Part shown: positions 1 through 9,117 of the stretch, piece by piece | Layout of the letters: each line of letters begins with the position of its first letter | How positions within the stretch are numbered: position 1 is the stretch's first letter | Origin: Pseudoalteromonas luteoviolacea | GTDB lineage: Bacteria; Pseudomonadota; Gammaproteobacteria; Enterobacterales; Alteromonadaceae | NCBI RefSeq assembly: GCF_001750165.1 | Contig: NZ_CP015411.1 | Span: forward strand, 4,838,888-4,902,887 | Length of the DNA: 64,000 nt | Direction: 5' to 3' | Position numbers and translations under genes: made by a program | The notes under the pieces: model-generated | What the model saw: the letters and a program-made list of their open reading frames with translations, nothing else | What the model was told of the DNA's origin: nothing | The model's database searches: none

Positions 1-1
1 T

Positions 2-538
2 GATACTGATATACGCCTGATCTGTGCTACCAATGAAGCACTACCCGATGCAGTCGCACAAGGGCAATTCCGCCAAGACCTTTTATATCGTATTAATACC
101 ATTGAAATCCGCCTGCCACCACTAAGAGAACGACAAACAGATATCCCACTGCTCGTACAACACTATTTAGAGATATATCAACAAAAGTACCGCCGCGAGC
201 TCACATTGCCAGCCAGTGCCATGCGCATTTTATGCGAATACCATTGGCCAGGTAATGTACGTGAATTAGCCCACACCATTGAAAGAGCTGTAATTTTATC
301 AGAAGGTAATGAGTTGGCTATTCACTCTGTACTGGTTGCACCTACTCAAGCATCTGCTCAGCACCCCACCGCCTCTATCCAAGAACAAACAACTGATACC
401 TTTGATTTAGAGTTGATTGAGCAGCGCACTATTCGTGCTGCGTTGAAACACCATCAAGGTAATGTCAGCCATGCAGCCAAAGCGCTGGGGCTCACCCGAG
501 GTGCTATGTATCGTCGCTTAGAAAAGTACGGGCTATAA
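2..538 (+). CDS. sigma-54-dependent response regulator, C-terminal part (gene begins before the window)
   Basis: This is the 3' part of an NtrC-type activator of sigma-54 RNA polymerase; the receiver and start of the AAA+ domain lie outside the window. The frame is open from base 2 and shows AAA+ signatures (ATNEAL, then FRQDLLYRINTIEIRLPPLR), the conserved WPGNVREL segment, and a C-terminal Fis-type helix-turn-helix (HQGNVSHAAKALGLTRGAMY). A histidine kinase starts 4 bases after the stop, so the pair is probably a two-component system in one operon. The target genes cannot be read from the sequence. Confidence 0.9.
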   Translation, partial: DTDIRLICATNEALPDAVAQGQFRQDLLYRINTIEIRLPPLRERQTDIPLLVQHYLEIYQQKYRRELTLPASAMRILCEYHWPGNVRELAHTIERAVILSEGNELAIHSVLVAPTQASAQHPTASIQEQTTDTFDLELIEQRTIRAALKHHQGNVSHAAKALGLTRGAMYRRLEKYGL

Positions 539-542
539 AGCC

Positions 543-1847
543 ATGAATATTAGATTTAAGTCCGCATTATGTGGCATGAGTTTATTATTTAGCGGTATGT
601 TGCTTTATATCACAGTGATGCACTATCAATTGAGTGCCATCACCGCTTTAGTGGTGCTTTTTTCACTCGCACAAATTATTTGGCTCACCGCGCTATACCA
701 TCGCGCTCAGCGATTTCCTGAACAGTTATTTCGCGCCCTGTCTAATGGCGATCATACATTAGGCTTGCCGGTGACACACCCGCTGCGCCAAGATTACGAA
801 AAAGCACGCAACCAGATGCAAGAAACTCGATTAGATGCCCAGCGCCAAGTACAGTTTATCAATGCAGTATTTAACCATATCAACTTGCCTTTGCTGATCT
901 GTGATGAACAGGGCCAGATCATTGAACAAAGCTCTGCGGCGAAAAAGATATTAAATATTAAAATCAATAATTTAGAGTCTCTAAAACAAGGCAGTCCAGA
1001 CATTTTCACCTTTGTCAGCAGCGCCACTACCAATCAGCAAAGCAGCTTTACTTGGCATCGAAATGAACAACCGGAAACCTTGTATGTACAAGTGAGCACG
1101 CTGCAAATTCAATACCTGCAATATAAAATCGTGACTTTGCAATCCATCACAGAGCAGCTCAATGCCAAAGAACAGCAAGCATACAAGCAACTCACTAAAG
1201 TCCTTACCCATGAAGTCGCCAACTCAATTACACCTCTGGCTTCTATGGCACAAACTTGTCTAGCGCTGATGCCCGATGGCCTCCAATTTGATGACCAAGA
1301 AGACAAACAAGATTTAACTCTGGCTTTATCAACTTTAGCTTCAAGAAGTACACATTTGAGCGAGTTTATCCGCGAGTTTAGGCACTTAAGTAACTTGCCG
1401 GCACCACAGTTACAAGCTGTTCAGCTGTATGAACTGCTCAGCTCCGTTAAGCAATTATTTGACAGCCAACATCCAAATGTGATGTTTAGGATCAGTGGCA
1501 TCACACAGGTCATGTGCACGCTAGACATAAAACAAATAGAGCAAGTCCTCATTAATTTGTGCAAAAATGCCATTGAGGCCATAGCCACAACTCAAAACAC
1601 CCAACCCCAAATCGACCTGATCGCACGGTATAATGAACATGCGCAATTGTGTGTTGATATTTGTGACAATGGCCCTGGGATCACTGAACAAGCCAGCAAA
1701 ATGATGTTTGTGCCATTCTTTAGCACTAAGCAGCAAGGTTCCGGGATTGGCTTGAGCCTATCAAAGCAGATTATGTTGCAACATGGTGGCGAGCTTATCT
1801 ATCTACACAGATCACAAGGCGCTTGTTTTCGCTGTGTATTTGGCTAA
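543..1847 (+). CDS. membrane sensor histidine kinase, NtrB/NtrY-like
   Basis: A 434-residue inner-membrane kinase, the likely partner of the upstream sigma-54 regulator. Two hydrophobic helices (about residues 7-26 and 30-51) form a short membrane anchor with almost no periplasmic part, followed by a PAS-like sensor region (about 95-200). The H-box is LTHEVANSITP with the phospho-acceptor near His223. The ATPase domain has the N-box (VLINLCKNAIEA), G1 (DNGPGI) and G2 (GSGIGLSLSKQI). The lack of a sizeable periplasmic domain suggests that a membrane or cytoplasmic cue is sensed. The signal is unknown. Confidence 0.9.
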   Translation: MNIRFKSALCGMSLLFSGMLLYITVMHYQLSAITALVVLFSLAQIIWLTALYHRAQRFPEQLFRALSNGDHTLGLPVTHPLRQDYEKARNQMQETRLDAQRQVQFINAVFNHINLPLLICDEQGQIIEQSSAAKKILNIKINNLESLKQGSPDIFTFVSSATTNQQSSFTWHRNEQPETLYVQVSTLQIQYLQYKIVTLQSITEQLNAKEQQAYKQLTKVLTHEVANSITPLASMAQTCLALMPDGLQFDDQEDKQDLTLALSTLASRSTHLSEFIREFRHLSNLPAPQLQAVQLYELLSSVKQLFDSQHPNVMFRISGITQVMCTLDIKQIEQVLINLCKNAIEAIATTQNTQPQIDLIARYNEHAQLCVDICDNGPGITEQASKMMFVPFFSTKQQGSGIGLSLSKQIMLQHGGELIYLHRSQGACFRCVFG

Positions 1848-1931
1848 CTTTCAGGTCAAAATAGCACCAATTTATATAGGCAAATTTATTTATTCGCGTA
1901 AACTATCACTGCGTTTCTGATTTAGGGTTAC

Positions 1932-2684
1932 ATGATGACAGCACAACTTAAAAAGGAATGGTTGATCTCTTGCGCAGGGTGGAGTGCCTTTATTTTCTTC
2001 ATGTCTGCCACTTATGTACTCTATGATTGGTCTGTGCCAGCGGCAGAAGAGATCAATAATCGGCCCTGGTGGGCTCTGCAAGAATGGGGGCTTTGGTATC
2101 TATTCACCCCCGTAGTATTTCGCTTACTCACACAGTACCATCTGGCAAATCAGCTGACTAAGCACAAGTTCCTTCAAATCCTTGCTTTGATGTTATGCAT
2201 TTCGATGACCTATCAAGCCATTTTTGATTTTTGGATCTTGTGTGATCCCATCCCCTACACCATGTTGTATTTCGCACCCTCCCACCCTTTGGTGCTGTTT
2301 GTATTGAGCTATCTTTGGCATACTTTTTTGCGACCTGACCAACCCGTTCATCACAATACACTTGAAGTAGAATCAGGTAACACCACAACACGATTGCGCT
2401 TTAGTGATATTACCCATATCAACTCAGCCAGTAATTATGTTGAGCTCCACACAGAGCAACACCAATACCTAAAGCGGATCACCTTAAAGCAAATAGAGCA
2501 GCAACTCCCTGATACCTTATTCACACGAACACACCGCTCACATTTAGTTAATTTGAATTTTGTTGAGCGCATCCAAATCAAGCCGTCTGGCAGCGGCTTA
2601 GTACTGCTCAAAAATGGCAAAATGGTGGCGCTGAGCAAAGCCTTCAAGCCCGCAGTCAAAGCCAAACTCCAGCGCGTTGCTTAA
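1932..2684 (+). CDS. membrane-anchored LytTR-family transcriptional regulator
   Basis: The N-terminal half (about residues 1-135) is strongly hydrophobic with about four membrane helices. The C-terminal half is a LytTR DNA-binding domain: the hallmark segment LRFSDITHINSASNYVELHT is followed by RITLKQIEQQLP and the basic FTRTHRSHLVN. There is no receiver domain, so this is a one-component regulator that binds DNA while held at the membrane. Two adjacent ATG codons (1932, 1935) follow an AGGG; the second has the better spacing. A perfect stem-loop follows the stop. The target is unknown; the divergently unrelated outer membrane gene downstream on the same strand is one candidate. Confidence 0.85.
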   Translation: MMTAQLKKEWLISCAGWSAFIFFMSATYVLYDWSVPAAEEINNRPWWALQEWGLWYLFTPVVFRLLTQYHLANQLTKHKFLQILALMLCISMTYQAIFDFWILCDPIPYTMLYFAPSHPLVLFVLSYLWHTFLRPDQPVHHNTLEVESGNTTTRLRFSDITHINSASNYVELHTEQHQYLKRITLKQIEQQLPDTLFTRTHRSHLVNLNFVERIQIKPSGSGLVLLKNGKMVALSKAFKPAVKAKLQRVA

Positions 2685-2697
2685 CTGACCCCACGAT

Positions 2698-2724
2698 ACT
2701 CGTCCCAAGCCTGTTGGGACGAGT
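2698..2724 (+). terminator. stem-loop after the LytTR gene
   Basis: Perfect 11-bp inverted repeat (ACTCGTCCCAA / TTGGGACGAGT) around a 5-base loop, 14 bases after the LytTR stop. There is no T-run after it, so it could terminate transcription or stabilise the 3' end. Confidence 0.5.
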
Positions 2725-2843
2725 GAACAACACCATGCCATTCGTCCCAAAAACCCACCAATTATCCCTAGGTTATTGATTGTAATAGATTGATTTATTT
2801 CAATAGGCTCAGCAAGTAAGTTAAAAATGGAAACCCACTCACA

Positions 2844-4838
2844 ATGAAAGCACACTATTATTCAGTGATAACCTTGCTTGGTTTATGCGCCAACACCTTC
2901 AGTTGTGCCCTCGTTGCAGCAACCAATACATACGCAACACTCAATCAACAATTTGCTGCAACACACTATAAAAATGAAGCACTTGAGGCATTGTATGGAC
3001 AAAATGCACTGGACAAAATAAACCAACTCCCTGGATTCACACTCACGCAAAGCAATACTCAACGAGGGCTAAGTGCAGCAGGCGGCAATGTGCTGATTAA
3101 TGGCACCAGTGCGGTATCCAAGTCTGAATCACTCACTGATATTTTAAGACAGTTACCCAGTGACCAAATCGCCGCCATTCATCTCTATAGCGCTGGCCAC
3201 CCATTTAGTACAGCAAGCCAATTTAACCAATTGGTCAATGTCATTACTCACTCGCCTAAACTCGGTGCGCACTGGCAAGCGAGAAGCAAACTGACCTCAG
3301 CTTATCATGACTATCGTCCGAGTGAAGTAGCAACACAGCTCTCCTTACCGGGTGAGTACTGGCAACACCAACTTAATATGCATTATCAAGATGATCGCAG
3401 CCAGTCGACTTCAACATTTCAAGAAATAGACGCTGTTGGGGCGCTGGTAGAGCAAGGCGATGAAGCATTTTTTGAAAAACGCAATGGTCGACTGTTATCT
3501 ATCACCAGCCAACCTGCACTGATTGACAGCCGCCTGACTTTCTCTGCCAAAGCCATACTGGATGACTTTCAGCTCACGCAAACCAGAGAAAACGGCTCAC
3601 CGTTATCATGGCAATTAAATGAGTCCGAGTCTCGCGCTGAATATGAAATGAGTATAGATTGGCAAAAAACCAGCAACAACGATAACTTGATGCAATTGGT
3701 TGTGCTGCACAATCGAAAATTAACGGATCTCAACAGTGAGCACTTTGAGCACACACTTATCGCAGCGCCCTATCAACAGCATAAAACACAACAAGAGCAG
3801 GTCATACAGTTTAATGCCTCACTACCAAGTCGTGCTTATTCACCGGAGTTAGGGATTGAGATCAGCCGCAACCAGCTAGATGCGACAACGGGCAGTGACG
3901 GAGATTTTGAACAAGCCCACGTCAACGAAATCAGATACCAACCTTATGCTGCCATCACCACTGTGCTCACTTCACAGTGGCAACTTTATACCCGCTTAAA
4001 TGCAGAACGCACCGTGCTCAAAAGCCATGCTCGACACAACAATAAAACCCAACTGGGGTTCATTAAACCACTCATCAGGCTCAGCTATGATCCACAGTCT
4101 AATTGGGACATGACGATAACCGCACAGCACCAAGTTGATCAGCTGGATTTTGATGATTTTGTCCAAAGCCAAGATGCCGAGTTCAACCGCACCCAATCTG
4201 GCAATTTATCACTCAAGCCTAGCCAATACAGTGAGTTAGCGACTGAATTTAATCTGCGCTTATTTGAGGCCTTGTATTTAAACGTCAATCTCTATCATCA
4301 ATGGCAAAAGGATGTGCACGAGTTTATACCGCTACCGAGTGGCGATGCGATGATAGGCAATGCCGGTAACGCCCAAAAATTAGGAGGATCACTGAGTGCA
4401 ACATGGGACACATCGCAGTGGCTTTCAGATAGCAAGTTAACACTCAACTATGACTTTGCCAGTGCCCGATACCGAGATCTGCTGACGGGACAGCGGCCCA
4501 CAGATGGCCTTACCCCACATGATGCCACTGTTGAATTTCGCCAAGATAGTCAACGGTATAGTTGGGGGATTGATGTCTATCTACCGCTCACTGAAACCAA
4601 TTACTATGTTGACGAACTCTACATAAAAGAAGACCACATCGAGCTCAGCGCCTTCATGGAGTATCAATATTCAAACAAGCTGCGCTTTCACACATCTGTC
4701 GCAACCATCAATACAGCCAAATATAGCTACATACAACACTTCTATGACGAAGATAGAAGGGGCATGTACACTGGCACGCGACGCTTTGATGAGCGCATCG
4801 ACCCCGTTGTGACATTGTCTATCTTAGGGCAGCTTTAA
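2844..4838 (+). CDS. TonB-dependent-receptor-like outer membrane protein
   Basis: A 664-residue protein with an N-terminal signal sequence (cut near the Ala-Ala-Thr around residue 27), a plug-like domain (about 40-140, with NVLINGTSAVSKSESLTDIL and IAAIHLY) and a long C-terminal region of alternating polar and aromatic strands typical of a beta-barrel, ending in hydrophobic VVTLSILGQL. It is probably an outer membrane receptor or channel. No clear TonB box is visible, and at 664 residues it is at the short end of the family. The substrate is unknown. The ribosome site before the ATG is weak (TGGAAA). Confidence 0.75.
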   Translation: MKAHYYSVITLLGLCANTFSCALVAATNTYATLNQQFAATHYKNEALEALYGQNALDKINQLPGFTLTQSNTQRGLSAAGGNVLINGTSAVSKSESLTDILRQLPSDQIAAIHLYSAGHPFSTASQFNQLVNVITHSPKLGAHWQARSKLTSAYHDYRPSEVATQLSLPGEYWQHQLNMHYQDDRSQSTSTFQEIDAVGALVEQGDEAFFEKRNGRLLSITSQPALIDSRLTFSAKAILDDFQLTQTRENGSPLSWQLNESESRAEYEMSIDWQKTSNNDNLMQLVVLHNRKLTDLNSEHFEHTLIAAPYQQHKTQQEQVIQFNASLPSRAYSPELGIEISRNQLDATTGSDGDFEQAHVNEIRYQPYAAITTVLTSQWQLYTRLNAERTVLKSHARHNNKTQLGFIKPLIRLSYDPQSNWDMTITAQHQVDQLDFDDFVQSQDAEFNRTQSGNLSLKPSQYSELATEFNLRLFEALYLNVNLYHQWQKDVHEFIPLPSGDAMIGNAGNAQKLGGSLSATWDTSQWLSDSKLTLNYDFASARYRDLLTGQRPTDGLTPHDATVEFRQDSQRYSWGIDVYLPLTETNYYVDELYIKEDHIELSAFMEYQYSNKLRFHTSVATINTAKYSYIQHFYDEDRRGMYTGTRRFDERIDPVVTLSILGQL

Positions 4839-4842
4839 ACAG

Positions 4843-4856
4843 GGGGCACTCGCCCC
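4843..4856. terminator. short G/C hairpin between convergent genes
   Basis: GGGGC-ACTC-GCCCC hairpin lying between the ends of the outer membrane protein gene (+) and the small hypothetical gene (-). It may serve both as a weak terminator; the flanking T-runs are poor. Confidence 0.35.
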
Positions 4857-4864
4857 GCTTTCAG

Positions 4865-5161
4865 CTAGTGCACTAATGGTAATTTAAATCGGCAATGACC
4901 ATCACTGACGCTCCCCACCATTTCATCATAGGCGGTCTCCATATCAAGCGTCGCCTCCTTCGCGCCCAAATCAGCCAATTCGACTTCGGCTTCTCGCAAT
5001 GAATTGTAGGTCACAATTTTGCCGTGCTTATCGGTGATCAAATGATAATTACCTAATACATCCAAGCCACCAGCTAAATAATGGTTTGAATCTGCATAGC
5101 TTAAAATCACCGGATCCATATAACTGTGTTCAAATTGCTCTTTCAGTTCTGTGCGGTCCAT
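4865..5161 (-). CDS. small conserved-looking hypothetical protein (98 aa)
   Basis: I do not recognise the family. The start at 5161 is chosen because AGAGAGG lies about 8 bases upstream; an in-frame ATG 45 bases earlier would add a 15-residue hydrophobic stretch without a good ribosome site. The protein is acidic and soluble, has no signal peptide or membrane segment, and contains a motif-like stretch YHLITDKHGKIVTYNSLREA that resembles small beta-rich proteins of marine gammaproteobacteria. It stands alone, convergent with the gene on its left and divergent from mltD on its right. Confidence 0.65.
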   Translation of the reverse strand: MDRTELKEQFEHSYMDPVILSYADSNHYLAGGLDVLGNYHLITDKHGKIVTYNSLREAEVELADLGAKEATLDMETAYDEMVGSVSDGHCRFKLPLVH

Positions 5162-5337
5162 AAACAACACCTCTCTCAATGGAACTACATATATAAACGC
5201 ACTCAAACCCAGTTTAGTTCAAAAAATAAACAGACTCTATCTCAAGCATTATCTCTGTACCAATTATTTTAACTTGTGTATTGATTTCACTAACTTATAA
5301 AATAGCGCAACAAGAAAAATAATAACTCGGTACCACT

Positions 5338-6624
5338 ATGCTCAAACGCGCTTTTCTCATTGCTTGTACATTGACTCTTACCGCCTGTCAGTCCACGAAA
5401 GAAGACTCACAAGCCAATGAGCAAACTCAACAAGTCATCGAATCACACACAGTACCAAGTCAAATACAGCCACACCATGGTGTAGAGCATGTGCAATCTT
5501 TTCCTGTTGCCCCGATCCATGCTGAAGATGTCTGGGAGCGGATCCGCCAACAGATAAGCTTTGCACCTTCAAGCCACCCAAGAGTGCTCAAGCGCGTCAA
5601 TTGGTATTTACAGCACCCTAATTACATGGACACTATCAGCCAAAGGGCTGGACCTTTGCTGTATTACATTGTTACTGAGATTGAAAAACGCGGACTACCG
5701 ATCGAATTGGCATTAATGCCGTTAATCGAAACAGATTTCGATATGCAGGCGTATTCTCATAAACATGCTTCAGGCCTCTGGCAATTGACACCACTGATCG
5801 CCAAACACTACGGTATCGAAATAAACCCTTGGTACGACGGTCGTCAAGATCTCATTGATTCAACACGCGTTGCACTTGATTTTTTGACTTACTTACACAA
5901 GCGATTCGATGGTAACTGGTATCACGCCGTCGCAGCTTATAATACTGGCGAAGGCAGGGTATTAAGGGCGATTGAAACTAATCGCAAAGCAGGTCGTTCA
6001 ACCGATTTCTTTGCTTTGCAGCTGCCGCGCCAAACACGTCACTACGTGCCTAAACTGATCGCAGCGACCCAATTACTCAAGCAGCAATTAATGCCTTTTC
6101 CAGCCATTGCCAATACACCTGCAATCACCACGGTTTCCTTACCTGCGGCCACCATTTTGGACAGAGATCCCAATTGGTCTATGCTCGCTGAACTCAATAC
6201 AGGATACGCACGCTTTCCGGCTTTACTTGGTGGTCCAAATCGACTCATTATGCCTATCGATAAGGCACAGCAATGGCAGGCCTATGCCAAAAACCTCCCC
6301 ACAATGCCCAGCAACCAATGGCAAACTTACACCGTGCGCAAGGGTGACAGCCTAAGTGTCATTGCCGCCAATTATGAACTCAGCGTTAGCCAACTCAAAT
6401 CTTTTAACCAGTTGCGATCTAACACAATACGCATTGGACAGCGCTTGATATTACCCGTATTGGCAGATCAACATTACACCTATACCGTCAAGTCTGGCGA
6501 CAGTTTATGGCGCATTGCTAAACAATTTAATGTATCTGTAAATAAATTGAAGCAATGGAATGAACTCTCCAGCTCAACATTGCAAATTGGTAAGCAACTG
6601 ACGATCTTTTTAGCGACGCCTTAG
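5338..6624 (+). CDS. mltD: membrane-bound lytic murein transglycosylase D with two LysM domains
   Basis: A 428-residue lipoprotein that cleaves the MurNAc-GlcNAc bond of peptidoglycan with formation of 1,6-anhydro ends. The lipobox LTAC gives a lipidated Cys17. The SLT domain (about residues 105-235) carries the catalytic Glu131 in ALMPLIETDFD and the downstream ASGLWQLTP and AVAAYNTGEGRV motifs. Two LysM peptidoglycan-binding repeats follow (about 330-373 and 382-426, each beginning YTV..GDSL). Family members have a variable number of LysM repeats; two is common. It appears monocistronic or loosely linked to the membrane protein that follows. Confidence 0.93.
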   Translation: MLKRAFLIACTLTLTACQSTKEDSQANEQTQQVIESHTVPSQIQPHHGVEHVQSFPVAPIHAEDVWERIRQQISFAPSSHPRVLKRVNWYLQHPNYMDTISQRAGPLLYYIVTEIEKRGLPIELALMPLIETDFDMQAYSHKHASGLWQLTPLIAKHYGIEINPWYDGRQDLIDSTRVALDFLTYLHKRFDGNWYHAVAAYNTGEGRVLRAIETNRKAGRSTDFFALQLPRQTRHYVPKLIAATQLLKQQLMPFPAIANTPAITTVSLPAATILDRDPNWSMLAELNTGYARFPALLGGPNRLIMPIDKAQQWQAYAKNLPTMPSNQWQTYTVRKGDSLSVIAANYELSVSQLKSFNQLRSNTIRIGQRLILPVLADQHYTYTVKSGDSLWRIAKQFNVSVNKLKQWNELSSSTLQIGKQLTIFLATP

Positions 6625-6645
6625 ACTTATCCATAGGAGGTGATG

Positions 6646-7350
6646 ATGTCTTCACAACCAGACCACACAATGGAACAGCATAAGCCCACTGAACCACAGC
6701 TCAACACAGGGCCGAAATTAAAATTACGTCTGTCACGTTCTAAAATGAACAGCATTTTGGCACTGTGTGCCATCTTAATTTCTGCAGCGTCGTTTTACGC
6801 GACTTATATGCAAGCAAAAGCCGCCCAAGAGCAGGTAACCGCAGCAGAGAGACAGTTATACGCAGAAACCTGGCCATGGCTGCAAGTCAGTTACAGTGAC
6901 TATGATATTGAGGCTGAACGAGCACATATGACCGTCAAAGTTAAAAACTCCGGCACTGGGCCTGCACTTATCAAATCTATGCAATTTGAATATCAGGGGA
7001 CTCAATACGATACTTTGGTCGAGCTACTGAATGATTGTTGCAGCCTTAATGCCTACCGAGCTGCACTCAAAGAGATACAAGCAGACAATGGCGATATTAA
7101 CTACCTGAAGCAATTCGGTTGGTATGTCACAAGCAACCCCAATAACTCTCTGTTAGCTGATGGCAATGATTTAGTCTTATTTTCTATGGTGAGAAGTAAA
7201 TTTAACAACAATTTGTGGGAAAAAATCGGTGAAATAGCCCATGATATTGAAGTAAATACTTGCTATTGCTCTTTGCTAAAGCAATGCTACACAGTCAATA
7301 AAGCATCAGAAGTAAAAAAGGTTGCGAATTGTTCCAATTCAACACAATAA
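6646..7350 (+). CDS. single-pass membrane protein of unknown function
   Basis: The start at 6646 is preferred because AGGAGG lies 5 bases upstream; ATG 6643 and GTG 6640 are in frame but sit too close to it. A basic, Pro/Lys-rich N-terminus (about 40 residues) leads into one membrane helix (about NSILALCAILISAASFYATY), then a roughly 175-residue C-terminal domain with four paired cysteines (DCCS, CYCS). I do not recognise a family. Its 3' end overlaps the lysozyme-like gene by 22 bases, so the two are probably translated together. A link to cell-wall turnover is inferred only from mltD and the lysozyme gene beside it. Confidence 0.7.
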   Translation: MSSQPDHTMEQHKPTEPQLNTGPKLKLRLSRSKMNSILALCAILISAASFYATYMQAKAAQEQVTAAERQLYAETWPWLQVSYSDYDIEAERAHMTVKVKNSGTGPALIKSMQFEYQGTQYDTLVELLNDCCSLNAYRAALKEIQADNGDINYLKQFGWYVTSNPNNSLLADGNDLVLFSMVRSKFNNNLWEKIGEIAHDIEVNTCYCSLLKQCYTVNKASEVKKVANCSNSTQ

Positions 7351-7979
7351 ACCGTCGAAAAGCGGCTAAACATATCTGTTTATATGAAGGGGTCATTGCA
7401 CACTTGTATGTCGACACAAGAGGCAATGTGACTTTAGGTGCAGGCTTTCATATTACCGACGCCAAGGCACTAAGCAAGTTGGCTCTACGCGAGAAAGCAA
7501 CCCACAAAGCGGCGAGTCGTGCAGTGAAAATACAAGAATTCGAGACCATTGCACGCCTACCAGCAGGACAGCTAGCGAGTTGGTATGAGTCACATTGCAA
7601 ATTGTATTTACCACAGCAAGAATGTGTAAAATTATTAGAAAAGAAAGTTGCCGAGTTTGAAGGTGAACTCTGCCGCCTTTTTAGTCCCAAAAACGGCTAT
7701 ATCCCCTTTCACCGTATGCCGCCAAATGTGCAGCTTGCTCTGCTCGATATGGCATATAATTTAGGCACACCTAATTTAAGCCGCGCTTGGCCTAACCTAT
7801 TACACGCTATTCGCACTGAAAACTGGCCGCAAGCAGCCAAAGAATGTCACCGAAAACACGTCAGTAAAGCGCGAAATAACGCCACAGAGCGCTTATTTAA
7901 GCAAAGTGGTTCCACCAGCATATTACAAAGATTCGGCCACTTTATCCTTGCCAAAGCACTCTCTCAGTTTAAGCGTTAA
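7329..7979 (+). CDS. T4-type lysozyme family protein (glycoside hydrolase 24)
   Basis: A 216-residue muramidase-like protein. The T4-lysozyme catalytic triad is preserved with exact spacing: Glu20 (YEG), Asp29 (YVD) and Thr35 (VTLGAG). The C-terminal AxLDMAYNLG-like segment (QLALLDMAYNLGTPNL) also fits GH24. The only plausible start is a TTG at 7329, inside the previous gene, with AAAAGG about 7 bases upstream; the reading frame closes just above it. There is no signal peptide, so export, if any, would need a holin or another route. No other phage genes are adjacent. Its stop overlaps the convergent thpR-like gene by 11 bases. Confidence 0.8.
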   Translation: MFQFNTINRRKAAKHICLYEGVIAHLYVDTRGNVTLGAGFHITDAKALSKLALREKATHKAASRAVKIQEFETIARLPAGQLASWYESHCKLYLPQQECVKLLEKKVAEFEGELCRLFSPKNGYIPFHRMPPNVQLALLDMAYNLGTPNLSRAWPNLLHAIRTENWPQAAKECHRKHVSKARNNATERLFKQSGSTSILQRFGHFILAKALSQFKR

Positions 7980-8493
7980 GCGCAAACGTCTCGACTGGCG
8001 TGTAATGAAGCCCGTCATCAAGGGAGTGTGACTGATATAAATGGAAGTGCGTCACATCCAGTGAAAAAGGTTCGATAGGTACATCCACTAGAGGCATAGG
8101 CTTAACACCGCGAAACAAAGTTATATGGGGTGAAAACGGATAAGGGTTTCGGTACAGTCCTAACTTCTCCCCATATTCACGCAGAGGCTCTGCAAGGCTG
8201 CGCAATGCGGCATTTATGTGATCGGGCTGCAAATAAAATATCCCATTATGAGACCAATACCCAGTGCTCGCAAAGTGCAACTGAAAAAACGGCAACATTA
8301 AGCGATTAGCGAATGCAATGACATCATCTTCTTGCGCCTTATCTACCTGCGCAAGAAAGGCCAGCGTCAAATGCCAATTGCGAGACAACGTCGGTGCTTT
8401 TTTTGCTTTCACATGCTGACTAAGCCAGCTTTGAATATGTGTTGTCTGTTGCGGCGCCAGCCCAATACCAAAAAACAGCCGCTTTGCTGCCAC
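7969..8493 (-). CDS. thpR: RNA 2',3'-cyclic phosphodiesterase / 2'-5' RNA ligase family
   Basis: A 174-residue 2H-phosphoesterase. The two signature HxT/S motifs are His41 (HLTL) and His123 (HITL), the usual pair of catalytic histidines. Family members hydrolyse 2',3'-cyclic phosphate ends of RNA or ligate tRNA half-molecules in vitro. The gene starts with GTG at 8493, which overlaps the TAG stop of the gene upstream (TAGTG), implying coupled translation. Confidence 0.88.
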   Translation of the reverse strand: MAAKRLFFGIGLAPQQTTHIQSWLSQHVKAKKAPTLSRNWHLTLAFLAQVDKAQEDDVIAFANRLMLPFFQLHFASTGYWSHNGIFYLQPDHINAALRSLAEPLREYGEKLGLYRNPYPFSPHITLFRGVKPMPLVDVPIEPFSLDVTHFHLYQSHSLDDGLHYTPVETFALNA

Positions 8494-9011
8494 TATTTGA
8501 ATACCACGGTTTGATGACTGGGCTTATATACTCTCGTTTGCGGGGAGGTCCACTTACCTTGCTTGAAATACTCAGTCGCCACACTAAATTGACCTGCTTT
8601 AAAGCGGCTGGTCGACTTCACTTGCGTGATCCCATCTTGATTACCCACCACTTGTTCATAGGCTGCAAATTCAGAGTCATTGATCACCTCAATCCTTCCC
8701 GAGGTATAAAACCCAGCAGTGGTAAAGTAATAAAATACCAATGACTGCTTTTGTTTATCCCAAAAAATCAGCGACTCGCCACCATAGTCACCATTATTGA
8801 TAGAGTGTAATGTCCGAATGGCGGTGCCATTGAGTGCACGCTCCCAACGGCTTACATCCTGTACTGCCGGTGCATCCGCGGACACACGAAAACTGGCTTC
8901 CCAAGTGCCCAAATAAGGCGCAAACGCCTTCAACTCCTTTGCCAAATCCGCAGACCAGGCTAATGGGTTGTATATACATATTAAACATAATCCCCACCGC
9001 AGCGCGTTCAT
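8493..9011 (-). CDS. secreted lipocalin-like hypothetical protein (DUF1579-like)
   Basis: The start at 9011 is chosen because AAGGGGA lies about 8 bases upstream and the product then begins with a clean signal peptide (about 22 residues, cut after AWSA). The mature protein of about 150 residues has the pattern LGTWEASFRV...DVSRWERALNG..IRTLHSINNGDYGGES, typical of small beta-barrel proteins annotated as DUF1579 or similar. The function is unknown. It is translationally coupled to the RNA ligase-like gene that follows. Confidence 0.7.
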   Translation of the reverse strand: MNALRWGLCLICIYNPLAWSADLAKELKAFAPYLGTWEASFRVSADAPAVQDVSRWERALNGTAIRTLHSINNGDYGGESLIFWDKQKQSLVFYYFTTAGFYTSGRIEVINDSEFAAYEQVVGNQDGITQVKSTSRFKAGQFSVATEYFKQGKWTSPQTRVYKPSHQTVVFK

Positions 9012-9083
9012 TGTCTTTCCCCTTGTTTTTGAGTAAAAACGAATCTGCTTTAACTGTAGTGTGCGAGTACGCAAAGCACAAAA

Positions 9084-9105
9084 AAAGCGCTCTTATGAGC
9101 GCTTT
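9084..9105 (-). terminator. rho-independent terminator of the lanC-lanB operon
   Basis: AAAGCGCTC-TTAT-GAGCGCTTT inverted repeat just after the lanB stop; read on the minus strand it is followed by a T-run (CGCTTTTTTT). Confidence 0.8.
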
Positions 9106-9117
9106 ATCAGGACGTAT

